Shown: one piece after another, positions 42,450-51,097 of the stretch
Layout of the letters: each line of letters opens with the position of its first letter
Position numbering within the stretch: position 1 is the first letter of the stretch
From: Mucilaginibacter sp. cycad4
GTDB lineage: Bacteria > Bacteroidota > Bacteroidia > Sphingobacteriales > Sphingobacteriaceae
Direction of reading: 5' to 3'
DNA length: 64,000 nucleotides
Assembly: GCF_034263275.1 (NCBI RefSeq)
Contig: NZ_CP139559.1
Span: 2,852,001 to 2,916,000, forward strand
Translations under genes and position numbers: made by a program
The notes under the pieces: model-generated
What the model was told of the DNA's origin: nothing
Databases searched by the model: none
The model's input: the letters and a program-made list of their open reading frames with translations, nothing else

Positions 42450-43373
42450 ATGAAAAAAGTTTCTGTTGTTACTGTAAGTTTTAATCAGCCATCCGTTACC
42501 GAGGAAATGTTATTATCAATTAAAAATACAAGTACTTATAGTAATATAGAAATAATTGTTGTTGATAATGCAAGTAAAGTAGATCCGGTTCCCGGCTGGA
42601 GAGTAAAATACCCTGAAATAATATTTATCCGATCGGATGTTAACCTTGGTTTTGCCGGCGGAAATAACCTCGGGCTTACGGCTGCAACCGGCGATTATAT
42701 TTTTATGGTGAACAATGATACCGAGTTTACCCCCGGTTTGGTGGAAAAACTGGTTGAGGTAATGGACAAAAACGATGCTGTGGGAATGCTATCACCAAAA
42801 ATCAACTACTTTAGCAATAAACAGTTAGTGCAATATGCAGGCTACACACCCATGAATTATTACACCTGTCGTAATAGTGTAATAGGCTTAAAGCAAAAGG
42901 ACGAAGGCCAGTTTGATCATATCACTGCTCCTACAGCCTACTGCCATGGGGCCGCCATGATGATCAGGAAAGAAGCTATCGAAAAGGCGGGCATGATGAG
43001 CGAAAACTTTTTCTTGTATTATGAAGAGGTTGACTGGTGCGAACACATTATAAGAGCGGGTTTTAAGGCCTGGGTTTGTACCGATGCGCTCATTTACCAT
43101 AAAGAATCTGTTTCGGTAGGCAAAAAAAGTAAGCTTAAAGAATATTTTATGAACCGGAACAGGATCCTTTTTATCCGCCGGAATGCCCCGCCGCTTAAAA
43201 AAGTATTCTTTTATTTTTATTTTCTGCTGCTTGTGGTGCCCCGTAACCTGGTGAACTACCTCAAAGAAAAACAATACGGCTTTATTCCGATGCTTTTTAA
43301 AGCAGTATGGTGGAATTTTACCCACTCAAAAAACAGCCGCAATTTAGGATACCCTATTAACACCATAGCATGA
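42450..43373 (+). CDS. GT2 glycosyltransferase (rhamnosyltransferase-like)
   Basis: A 307-residue GT-A enzyme of the WbbL/rhamnosyltransferase type: VSVVTVSFNQPSVTEEMLLS near residue 4, IEIIVVDNASKVD near 34, NLGFAGGNNLGLTAATGDYI near 68, the metal-binding FMVNNDTEF near 88, the acceptor-site acid in ENFFLYYEEVDWCEHIIRAG near 188. It ends with a membrane-proximal basic region and a hydrophobic stretch (KVFFYFYFLLLVVPRNLVN). It likely transfers rhamnose or another deoxysugar during repeat-unit assembly. Its stop overlaps the next start (ATGA). Confidence 0.9.
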   Translation: MKKVSVVTVSFNQPSVTEEMLLSIKNTSTYSNIEIIVVDNASKVDPVPGWRVKYPEIIFIRSDVNLGFAGGNNLGLTAATGDYIFMVNNDTEFTPGLVEKLVEVMDKNDAVGMLSPKINYFSNKQLVQYAGYTPMNYYTCRNSVIGLKQKDEGQFDHITAPTAYCHGAAMMIRKEAIEKAGMMSENFFLYYEEVDWCEHIIRAGFKAWVCTDALIYHKESVSVGKKSKLKEYFMNRNRILFIRRNAPPLKKVFFYFYFLLLVVPRNLVNYLKEKQYGFIPMLFKAVWWNFTHSKNSRNLGYPINTIA

Positions 43374-44545
43374 AAATAATTTTAGCGATAAGCCTCTTTA
43401 TTGTTTTTTACACTTTTGCCGGATACGGGATTTTCCTGTACCTGATCATCAGGATTAAAAGGGCTTTTAAAGGCCGGAAAACTCTTCCTTCAGAAAACCT
43501 GGACGAACTCCCTTCCTGTACTTTGGTGGTAGCTGCTTACAACGAAGAATATTTTATTGAACAAAAGATCGGTAACAGCCTTCTGCTTAATTATCCCGAA
43601 GGAAAACTAAGACTGCTTTTTGTTACCGACGGATCATCAGACAAAACACCTGATATTATTGCCCGGTACCCACAGATACAATTGCTGCACCAACCACAGC
43701 GGGCAGGTAAAATAGCTGCCGTACATCGTGCTATGGACTATGTTGATACCGATGCGGTTGTATTTACCGATGCCAACACATTTTTAAATAAAGATGCATT
43801 GATCAAGATCTGCAGGCATTACAGTGATGCAACCGTTGGCGCCGTTGCGGGCGAAAAACGGGTACATATTGATGAGAACGCAGATGCCAGTGCGGCCGGT
43901 GAAGGATTCTACTGGAAGTATGAATCTGCCCTGAAGAAATGGGATTCGGAACTATATTCGGTTGTTGGCGCAGCAGGTGAGCTGTTTAGTGTGCGCCGCT
44001 CGTTATATCAGCCTATTGAAGCGGATACCGTACTTGACGACTTTATGATCTCGATGCTGATAGCTGCTAAAGGTTACCGCATTATTTATGAACCTGAAGC
44101 ATACGCTACCGAAACTGCCTCCGAAAATGTTTCGGAAGAATTAAAACGGAAAGTGAGGATTGCCGCCGGCGGAATCCAATCTATTTTAAGGCTAAAAAAA
44201 TTATTTAACCCGTTCCCCTACCCAATTTTATCGTTTCAATATATCAGTCACCGGGTTTTGAGATGGACTATTACCCCCTTCCTGCTTATATTATCATTTA
44301 TTTTAAACATTGTATTGGCTCTTAAACCGGGAGAAACAGCCATGCAGGGGCTATTATTGGCACAGGTATTGTTTTATCTGCTGGCATTGCTTGGCCTGGT
44401 AATGGAAAAGCGGCAGCTCCGTATAAAAATTCTTTTCATCCCCTACTATTTTTGTGTTATGAACTATGCAGTACTTGCCGGTATCATCCGTTATTTTAGC
44501 ACGAAGCAAAGCGCTGTTTGGGAAAAGGTGCAACGAAAGCAGTAA
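43370..44545 (+). CDS. membrane GT2 glycosyltransferase (processive-type)
   Basis: A 391-residue protein with an N-terminal TM (IILAISLFIVFYTFAGYGIF), a GT-A domain with SCTLVVAAYNEEYFIEQKIG near residue 47, LRLLFVTDGSSDKTPDII near 80, VVFTDANTFLNKDAL near 128, VGAAGELFSVRRSLYQP near 202, DTVLDDFMISMLIAAKGYRI near 222, then RKVRIAAGGIQSI in the position of the family QxxRW motif, and three C-terminal TMs. This resembles NodC/hyaluronan-synthase-like enzymes, but the QxxRW motif is altered (KVRIAAGG), so processivity is uncertain. Translationally coupled to the preceding GT2. Confidence 0.85.
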   Translation: MKIILAISLFIVFYTFAGYGIFLYLIIRIKRAFKGRKTLPSENLDELPSCTLVVAAYNEEYFIEQKIGNSLLLNYPEGKLRLLFVTDGSSDKTPDIIARYPQIQLLHQPQRAGKIAAVHRAMDYVDTDAVVFTDANTFLNKDALIKICRHYSDATVGAVAGEKRVHIDENADASAAGEGFYWKYESALKKWDSELYSVVGAAGELFSVRRSLYQPIEADTVLDDFMISMLIAAKGYRIIYEPEAYATETASENVSEELKRKVRIAAGGIQSILRLKKLFNPFPYPILSFQYISHRVLRWTITPFLLILSFILNIVLALKPGETAMQGLLLAQVLFYLLALLGLVMEKRQLRIKILFIPYYFCVMNYAVLAGIIRYFSTKQSAVWEKVQRKQ

Positions 44546-44661
44546 AATATTGATTATAAGCTTTAATGCCAACTATTTTGAACAACTTAGAAGCTGTTCC
44601 TGCTGATAATTTCAGTGAAGAAGAGATACCGTTTATGAAAGCTACAGCTATAGGAAAACTC

Positions 44662-45387
44662 TTACTTTGATTTAAACAAACCATATTTAAGGATACAGTA
44701 AATAGCCCTTACGCCGTCCTTCCATCCTATCTTTTTACCTTCTTCATAAGTACGGCCGTAATAGGAAATACCTACCTCATAAATCCGGATCCGGTGCACC
44801 CTGGAGATCTTCTGCGTCACCTCGGGCTCAAAGCCAAAACGCTTTTCAGTGAGCTTTATGGATTGGATAACTTTGGTATTGAACAATTTATAGCATGTTT
44901 CCATATCGGTAAGGTTAAGATTAGAAAACATGTTTGAAGCAAAGGTAAGCCACCTGTTGCCAATGGTATGCCAAAAAAACAGGATACGGTGCGGGTTGCT
45001 CCCCATAAACCGGGAACCATAAACCACATCGGCAAAACCCGCTATTACCGGCTTTAACAAGTCGTTGTACTCCGCAGGATCATATTCAAGGTCGGCATCC
45101 TGGATAATCAGGTAATCGCCGGTAGCTTTTGCGATACCTGTATGCAAAGCTGCTCCTTTACCTTTGTTTACTTCGTGCTTATAGTATTGAATGTTAACTT
45201 CGGGGTTGGCAAGTTTATATTTATAAATGGCTGCTTCAGTATCATCCTTTGAGCAATCATTTACAATGATCACTTCTTTTTCAATATCGTTGATAAGGTT
45301 TACCGCTTTAATTTTATCTAAAATTAAATGTATGGTATTACCTTCGTTATAAGCCGGGATAATAATTGATAATTTTTGTATTGTCAT
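44662..45387 (-). CDS. GT2 dolichyl/polyprenyl-phosphate mannosyltransferase-like enzyme
   Basis: A 241-residue GT-A enzyme of the DPM1/GtrB branch: [20 protein letters not shown] near residue 5, [20 protein letters not shown] near 37, [20 protein letters not shown] near 73, [20 protein letters not shown] near 92 (DAD metal site), [32 protein letters not shown] near 157, then [13 protein letters not shown] and a [20 protein letters not shown] ending. The full motif set predicts sugar transfer to polyprenyl phosphate or to a nearby acceptor. It lies convergent to the preceding GT2, with about 116 bases between stops, and divergent from the pbpC gene. Confidence 0.93.
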   Translation of the reverse strand: MTIQKLSIIIPAYNEGNTIHLILDKIKAVNLINDIEKEVIIVNDCSKDDTEAAIYKYKLANPEVNIQYYKHEVNKGKGAALHTGIAKATGDYLIIQDADLEYDPAEYNDLLKPVIAGFADVVYGSRFMGSNPHRILFFWHTIGNRWLTFASNMFSNLNLTDMETCYKLFNTKVIQSIKLTEKRFGFEPEVTQKISRVHRIRIYEVGISYYGRTYEEGKKIGWKDGVRAIYCILKYGLFKSK

Positions 45388-45469
45388 TTATTGTATTATT
45401 GCCTGATAGATTTTTGCCACAATTATAGTTGTATAAACCTAAACTGGCTTAATAGTTTTATATTTAATA

Positions 45470-47860
45470 ATGCAATTTGTGCTAAAACGAACAAAAAGTT
45501 ACTTAAAAAAGCCAAAAGTAATCGCCTCACTTTTCTTTTTGTTTGTTTTAACCCTGATGTTCTGGTTTTGTTTGCCCAAGCCCTTATTTAATAGCCCAAC
45601 CTCTTACGTAATTGACGACGATCAGGGCCAGTTGCTCGGTGCGTCGATAGCAAATGATGGCCAATGGCGCTTTCCTTATAATCCGGCGGTGCCCGAAAAA
45701 TTCAAGCAATGCATCATCACTTTTGAGGATAAACGCTTTGAGCATCACCCAGGCTTTGACATTGTTGCTTTTAGCCGGGCCATCAAACAAAACCTGGGCT
45801 CCAAAAAGGTAAGCAGCGGCGGCAGTACCCTTACCATGCAGGTGATCAGGCTGGCTACCAAGCATAAACGCAACATCTGGAATAAACTGAAAGAGATTTT
45901 TATGGCCATGCGCCTTGAAGTAACTTACAGTAAAAGTGAAATCTTGGCTTTATATACCAGCAATGCCCCTTTCGGCACCAATGTTATTGGGTTGGATGCT
46001 GCCTCCTGGCGGTATTTTGGCCGTAGCCCGGATAAACTTTCCTGGGGCGAAATGGCGGCTATGGCTGTTTTGCCTAACTCGCCATCACTGGTACACCCTG
46101 GCAGGAACAGGGCTATATTGCTCCGCAAACGAAACTCCTTATTGGATAAACTACATAAGGCAGGTATCATTGACAGTACAACCGCTGCCCTTGCCCGGCT
46201 TGAGCCAGTGCCCGACAGACCGATGCCCCTCCCTCAACTTACTCCGCACCTGCTGCAACGTTTTAAAGCCGATCATCAGGCTAAGCCCGACAGAGATACC
46301 CGCATTACAAGCAGCATCAAATCGTCGCTTCAGCAACAGGTAAATGATATCCTGGAGCAGCATCACAGTTTATTAAAGGCTAACGATATCAACAACATTG
46401 CCGCCATTATACTTGATGTTGAAACAGGAGCAACCCTTGCCTATGCCGGTAATATATCCCACCGCGAAGACCCTCAAATGGAAAGCGATGTTGATGTGAT
46501 AGACGCTCCGCGAAGTCCCGGAAGCACACTGAAACCGCTGCTATACGCAGCAATGCTGCACGACGGGCTGATATTACCCAACAGTTTGATGCCCGATGTA
46601 CCTACCATGATCGCGGGTTACCATCCCGAAAACTTCGATTTGGGGTATGACGGTGCCGTACCTGCATCGCGGGCCTTATCCCGTTCGCTGAATGTACCTG
46701 CGGTTAAAATGCTGCAACAATACAAGTACGAGCGCTTTTATGATTTTTTGCATAAAGCAGGCATCACTACTTTAACCAAACCTGCTGATCATTATGGTCT
46801 GTCGTTAATATTGGGCGGGGGTGAAAACACGCTTTGGGAATTAAGCGGCGCTTATGCCGATATGGCTCGTGTACTAAATCATTACAATAAAAACGGTGGC
46901 AGGTATGACCCTGCTGATTTTCATGATCCTGTTTATGAAAAGAAGGATGCAGGCAGGCCTGAACTTGAAAAGTCCGGGTTATTGGATGCGGCTTCTATTT
47001 ATTACACCTTCCAGGCCATGGAGGAAGTGATGCGGCCGGGTGAGGAAATGCTATGGCAGCAATTCAGCTCGAGCCAGCGTATAGCCTGGAAAACCGGTAC
47101 AAGTTTTGGCTTTCGCGATGGATGGGCAATTGGGGTTACGCCTAAGTATGTTGTTGGCGTTTGGGTTGGCAATACCGATGGCGAGGGCCGGCCGGGATTA
47201 ACGGGGATCAACACCGCGGCACCTGCCCTGTTCGAAATCTTCAGGTTGTTGCCCGTATCGCGCGATTGGTTTGAGATGCCTGTCGGCGAAATGGTGAAAA
47301 TAAATGTGTGCAGGCAAAGCGGTTACCGGGCCGGACAATACTGCCAGGACATTGACGAACAGTATGTACCCAAAAGCGGCCTGAAAGCCCCTGTTTGTCC
47401 TTACCATCAATTGGTGCATTTATCTGCCGATGCCAAATGGCAGGTAAACGGTAATTGTGAGCCACCGGATAACATCCTCAATAAAAGCTGGTTTGTGTTG
47501 CCGCCATCTATGGAATATTATTACAAAGCCAGGAACTATCAATATCATGTGCTCCCACCGTTTCGCCCGGATTGTGCCCAGGCCGAAAATGGAAATACAA
47601 TGGAGGTTATCTACCCAAAAAACGGAGCCAAAATATATGTACCTCTTGAGGCGGACGGTACCCGCGGCCGGATGATCTGCAATGCAGCACACCGCCAGCC
47701 CGGCATGAAGATCTTTTGGCACCTGGATGATCAGTACGTTGGCGAAACCAGGGATCTTCACCAGATGGCTTTAAACCCACCTCCGGGCAAGCATATTCTT
47801 ACCCTGGTTGATGGCAATGGCAATACTATCAGCATAGAGTTTGAAGTATTAAAGAAATAA
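45470..47860 (+). CDS. pbpC: penicillin-binding protein 1C
   Basis: A 796-residue class A PBP: bifunctional peptidoglycan glycosyltransferase/transpeptidase. TM near residue 20-38 (ASLFFLFVLTLMFWFCLP), GT51 domain with ITFEDKRFEHHPGFDIVAFS near 83 and GGSTLTMQVIRLATKHKRNI near 122; transpeptidase domain with SxxK in SPGSTLKPLLYAAMLHDG near 345, SxN in SRALSRSLNVPAVKML near 405 and KTGTSFGFRDGWAIG near 542. The C-terminus (about 680-796) is the PbpC-type BiPBP_C domain. All three transpeptidase motifs are intact. It is divergent from the GT2 gene at 44662-45387. Confidence 0.95.
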   Translation: MQFVLKRTKSYLKKPKVIASLFFLFVLTLMFWFCLPKPLFNSPTSYVIDDDQGQLLGASIANDGQWRFPYNPAVPEKFKQCIITFEDKRFEHHPGFDIVAFSRAIKQNLGSKKVSSGGSTLTMQVIRLATKHKRNIWNKLKEIFMAMRLEVTYSKSEILALYTSNAPFGTNVIGLDAASWRYFGRSPDKLSWGEMAAMAVLPNSPSLVHPGRNRAILLRKRNSLLDKLHKAGIIDSTTAALARLEPVPDRPMPLPQLTPHLLQRFKADHQAKPDRDTRITSSIKSSLQQQVNDILEQHHSLLKANDINNIAAIILDVETGATLAYAGNISHREDPQMESDVDVIDAPRSPGSTLKPLLYAAMLHDGLILPNSLMPDVPTMIAGYHPENFDLGYDGAVPASRALSRSLNVPAVKMLQQYKYERFYDFLHKAGITTLTKPADHYGLSLILGGGENTLWELSGAYADMARVLNHYNKNGGRYDPADFHDPVYEKKDAGRPELEKSGLLDAASIYYTFQAMEEVMRPGEEMLWQQFSSSQRIAWKTGTSFGFRDGWAIGVTPKYVVGVWVGNTDGEGRPGLTGINTAAPALFEIFRLLPVSRDWFEMPVGEMVKINVCRQSGYRAGQYCQDIDEQYVPKSGLKAPVCPYHQLVHLSADAKWQVNGNCEPPDNILNKSWFVLPPSMEYYYKARNYQYHVLPPFRPDCAQAENGNTMEVIYPKNGAKIYVPLEADGTRGRMICNAAHRQPGMKIFWHLDDQYVGETRDLHQMALNPPPGKHILTLVDGNGNTISIEFEVLKK

Positions 47861-47960
47861 AAACACAGCTTATCGATTTTTAATTTTTCTGTAAACTAAA
47901 TACCCGCAGCAATCATCTGCTAACTTTATCATTATATTGGCCCGATAATTTTTTAACCGG

Positions 47961-48671
47961 ATGCTTGAACAGTACGATCTGCATAATATACTGATAATTG
48001 ATATTGAAACGGTACCGCAATACAGCAGCCATGACCAATTGCCCGAAAATCTGCAGGTTTTATGGGAGCTAAAAACCCGGCATCAACGCAAAGATGAACC
48101 CGCTGAAAGTCATTATGAGCGTGCAGGCATTTGGGCCGAGTTTGGTAAAATAGTTTGCATTTCGGCCGGGATTTTTACCGCCGGGAAAAATATTGGGTTG
48201 AGGGTAAAATCATTTGCATCACATGATGAAAAGGAGCTGCTTACCAAGTTCTGCAACCTGCTGTTCGGTCAGCCGCCCAACCTTATTTTATGTGCCCATA
48301 ATGGCAAGGAATTTGATTTCCCGTACCTCTGCCGCCGTTTACTGGTAAATGGTATGCCTTTTCCGTCGCAGCTGCAAATAGCAGGTAAGAAACCATGGGA
48401 GATTATCCATTTAGATACCATGGAATTATGGAAGTTCGGCGATCACAAACACTACACTTCCTTAAATCTGCTGACCACAATTTTTAATATCCCAACCCCT
48501 AAAGATGATATTGACGGCAGCGATGTTGGCCACGTATACTGGCATGAAAACCAGCTGGAGCGCATTTGCGCTTATTGCCAAAAAGATGTGATAGCTACAG
48601 CGCAATTATTAAGGCGTTACCGTGGTGAAGAACTGATAGCAGACGAATTTATAACCATAGTAGGTCAATAA
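47961..48671 (+). CDS. DEDD-family 3'-5' exonuclease (PolB-exo-like)
   Basis: A 236-residue nuclease of the RNase-H-like DnaQ/PolB exonuclease group. Catalytic acids are visible as ILIIDIETVPQYSS near residue 12 (D-x-E), NLILCAHNGKEFDFPYLCRR near 111 (ExxD region as NGKEFDFP), IHLDTMELWKFGDHKHYTSL near 152 and ICAYCQKDVIATAQLLRRY near 208 (final D). The central LLTTIFNIPTPKDDIDGSDV is typical of this family of predicted proofreading-type exonucleases. It acts on DNA or RNA ends; the biological role is unknown. It overlaps the next gene by 1 base. Confidence 0.88.
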   Translation: MLEQYDLHNILIIDIETVPQYSSHDQLPENLQVLWELKTRHQRKDEPAESHYERAGIWAEFGKIVCISAGIFTAGKNIGLRVKSFASHDEKELLTKFCNLLFGQPPNLILCAHNGKEFDFPYLCRRLLVNGMPFPSQLQIAGKKPWEIIHLDTMELWKFGDHKHYTSLNLLTTIFNIPTPKDDIDGSDVGHVYWHENQLERICAYCQKDVIATAQLLRRYRGEELIADEFITIVGQ

Positions 48672-50368
48672 TGCTTAAAGTCAGTGATCTGTCGGTTAGT
48701 TTTAAGAACGGTAAAAACCAGTTCACAGCCGTAAAGGGAATTTCTTTTACCCTTAACAAAGGCGAAACAATTGGCATTGTTGGCGAATCCGGCTCGGGCA
48801 AATCTGTTACCTCACTTGCCCTGATGCGGTTGCTTAATGAAGATCAGGCCGTAATAGATGGCTCGGTGCTTTTAAATGGTGTATGCCTGTGTAAATTATC
48901 AGAAAATGAAATGCGGCATGTGCGCGGCAACCAGGTAGCCATGATTTTCCAGGAACCCATGACATCGCTTAACCCGGTACTTACCTGCGGTTTTCAACTT
49001 ACAGAAGCTATTAGGTTGCATTTAGGATCAAGTAAAGCCGAAGCCAAACAAAAAACCATTGAGCTGTTTAAAGAGGTGCAATTACCCCGGCCCGAAGCCA
49101 TATTTAACAGCTATCCTCACCAGATTTCGGGGGGACAAAAACAACGGGTAATGATAGCTATGGCTTTGGCCTGCAACCCGGAGATTTTGATTGCCGACGA
49201 ACCAACCACCGCGCTCGATGTTACTGTGCAAAAAACTATTATTGAGCTATTGCACAAGCTGAAAGCCGAAAGGCATATGAGCCTGATCTTTATATCCCAT
49301 GATTTGGGTGTGATCAAAGAAATTGCCGACCGGGTTTTGGTGATGTACAAAGGCGAAATTGTTGAAGAAGCCGCTGTAAAAGACCTCTTCGCAAATCCCC
49401 GGCATCCTTATACTAAAGGGTTGCTGGCCTGTCGTCCGTCCCCGCAGCAGCATCTGAAAAAACTGCCTGTTGTAGCCGATTTTCTGAATGAGGCCAGGCC
49501 TGCCGTAACTATTGAAGGTATCAGGGAATTATACCATTATCCGGACGATGAAATAACCGAAAGAAAACGCAGGCTATATCAGCAACAACCCTTACTAAAA
49601 GCAGAGAAGCTAAATACATGGTTTCCTACCGATTCAGGGTTATTTAAACGAAAAGACCATGTTGTAAAAGCTGTGAATAACGTAAGCTTTGACGTATATC
49701 CGGGCGAAACCTTAGGCCTTGTTGGTGAATCGGGATGCGGTAAAACCACTTTAGGACGAAGCATTTTAAGATTAATAGAACCAACATCGGGCAGGGTCAC
49801 CTTTGGAGGCACCGATCTGCGGGAGCTTAAGAAAAATGAGTTGAGACAGATCAGGAAGGATATCCAGATCATTTTTCAGGACCCTTATTCGTCGTTAAAC
49901 CCGAAGCTTACTGTTGGCCAATCGCTGATGGAACCATTGCAGGTGCATCAGTTTTACAACAACGACGCCACCCGTAAACGTAAAGTGCTTGAACTGCTTG
50001 AACGGGTTAACCTGCAGCCGGCGCACTTTGACCGCTACCCCCATGAGTTTTCGGGCGGACAAAGGCAACGGATAGTAATTGCACGGGCATTAGCACTTCA
50101 GCCTAAATTTATCATTTGTGATGAATCCGTTTCGGCGCTTGATGTATCAGTACAGGCCCAGGTGCTGAACCTGATCCGTGAGCTGCAGGAGGAGCTTAAG
50201 CTTACCTACATCTTTATTTCGCACGATTTGGCTGTGATCAAGCATATCTCCGACCGGATGATGGTGATGAACAAAGGTGAGATAGTGGAAACAGGTTATC
50301 CCGATGATATCTATTATCGCCCTAAAGAAGAATATACCAAGAGGCTGATAGCTTCGATACCTGGTTGA
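48671..50368 (+). CDS. tandem ABC transporter ATPase (DppD-DppF-like fusion)
   Basis: A 565-residue protein made of two ABC ATPase domains of the oligopeptide/dipeptide type. Domain 1: Walker [21 protein letters not shown] near residue 36, signature [19 protein letters not shown] near 157, Walker [18 protein letters not shown]. Domain 2: [20 protein letters not shown] near 350, [20 protein letters not shown] near 457, [20 protein letters not shown]. All catalytic residues are intact, including H-loop His in [10 protein letters not shown] and [10 protein letters not shown]. No permease or binding protein gene is adjacent, so its transmembrane partners must be elsewhere. The gene overlaps the exonuclease gene by 1 base. 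Confidence 0.93.
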   Translation: MLKVSDLSVSFKNGKNQFTAVKGISFTLNKGETIGIVGESGSGKSVTSLALMRLLNEDQAVIDGSVLLNGVCLCKLSENEMRHVRGNQVAMIFQEPMTSLNPVLTCGFQLTEAIRLHLGSSKAEAKQKTIELFKEVQLPRPEAIFNSYPHQISGGQKQRVMIAMALACNPEILIADEPTTALDVTVQKTIIELLHKLKAERHMSLIFISHDLGVIKEIADRVLVMYKGEIVEEAAVKDLFANPRHPYTKGLLACRPSPQQHLKKLPVVADFLNEARPAVTIEGIRELYHYPDDEITERKRRLYQQQPLLKAEKLNTWFPTDSGLFKRKDHVVKAVNNVSFDVYPGETLGLVGESGCGKTTLGRSILRLIEPTSGRVTFGGTDLRELKKNELRQIRKDIQIIFQDPYSSLNPKLTVGQSLMEPLQVHQFYNNDATRKRKVLELLERVNLQPAHFDRYPHEFSGGQRQRIVIARALALQPKFIICDESVSALDVSVQAQVLNLIRELQEELKLTYIFISHDLAVIKHISDRMMVMNKGEIVETGYPDDIYYRPKEEYTKRLIASIPG

Positions 50369-50421
50369 TTAAAACAACTTTATTTAATTTAATTGTTTAA
50401 ATTTGTTAGAAAGGTAAGCAA

Positions 50422-50661
50422 ATGATACGCACGACAATCACGCCCCAAAACCAGGATCTATCCATTCATATTCCCGAGGATTACGTAGGGAAACAGATAG
50501 AAGTGCTATTATACGCTGTGGACGAACTGCTACAAGAGGAAAAAACTCCTCTAAAAAAGCCATCTGATTTCCGGGGAAAATTAAAGCTTTCAGACGGACA
50601 ATATACAGATTTCCAAAATCATCTAAAAGACATCAGAAACGAGTGGAACAGGGATATTTAA
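50422..50661 (+). CDS. antitoxin of a PIN-domain toxin pair
   Basis: A 79-residue protein: MIRTTITPQNQDLSIHIPED and YVGKQIEVLLYAVDELLQEE in an N-terminal AbrB/swapped-hairpin-like beta region, then a helical C-terminal tail (ADFRGKLKLSDG-like segment, QYTDFQNHLKDIRNEWNRDI) that would wrap the toxin. It overlaps the toxin gene by 19 bases, the typical arrangement. TAAATTTG at 50398-50405 may be its -7 box. The family is not certain, but the pairing with a PIN toxin is clear. Confidence 0.82.
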   Translation: MIRTTITPQNQDLSIHIPEDYVGKQIEVLLYAVDELLQEEKTPLKKPSDFRGKLKLSDGQYTDFQNHLKDIRNEWNRDI

Positions 50662-51023
50662 TAGATACCAACGCTATTATTGATTACCTTGATGGCAAAC
50701 TACCTGAGAAGTCGAACCAGCTTCTGGACGAGATTAAATTTCAGATCTCAGTAATTTCACGAATTGAACTTTTAGCCTGGCGGAAAGCTACCGAGCAACA
50801 ATTGAAAATATTAAATGATTTTATCAATATTTCTTCGGTATTTGACATGAGTGAAACAGTTATTCTTAAATCTATAGATATCAGGAAAATTTACAAACTA
50901 AAGCTGCCTGACGCCATTATAGCAGCAACTGCTTTAGCCAATAATCTTATATTAGTTACCAGGAATATCAACGATTTTAAAGCGATAGCAAATCTACATT
51001 TATTGGATCCATATTCATTATAG
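50643..51023 (+). CDS. PIN-domain RNase toxin (VapC-like)
   Basis: A 126-residue ribonuclease of the PIN superfamily. The acidic active site is spread as D8 in YLIDTNAIIDYLDG, E in ISVISRIELLAWRK near residue 42, D in YKLKLPDAIIAATALANN near 94 and D in NLILVTRNINDFKAI near 113. These match the family order D-E-D-D. Start ATG 50643 overlaps the antitoxin. It would cleave RNA (tRNA or rRNA loops in known VapC proteins) when freed from the antitoxin. Confidence 0.9.
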   Translation: MEQGYLIDTNAIIDYLDGKLPEKSNQLLDEIKFQISVISRIELLAWRKATEQQLKILNDFINISSVFDMSETVILKSIDIRKIYKLKLPDAIIAATALANNLILVTRNINDFKAIANLHLLDPYSL

Positions 51024-51097
51024 CTCCCGTTTTCATCAATTCCCAATCGCGATCACCACACCCCAAAATTCTGTATCTTTGATGCAAATACTATTCT

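Noticed and set aside
44566..44670. 34-codon ORF MPTILNNLEAVPADNFSEEE between two convergent glycosyltransferase genes
   Set aside because: It overlaps the stop of the opposite-strand GT2 gene, has no recognisable feature and is too short to support by eye; noted only as possible.
50422..51023. PIN toxin pair plus ABC ATPase and exonuclease as a phage-defence island
   Set aside because: The neighbours are ordinary housekeeping genes (rnr, pbpC, polyprenyl synthase) and no typical defence gene or integrase is seen.
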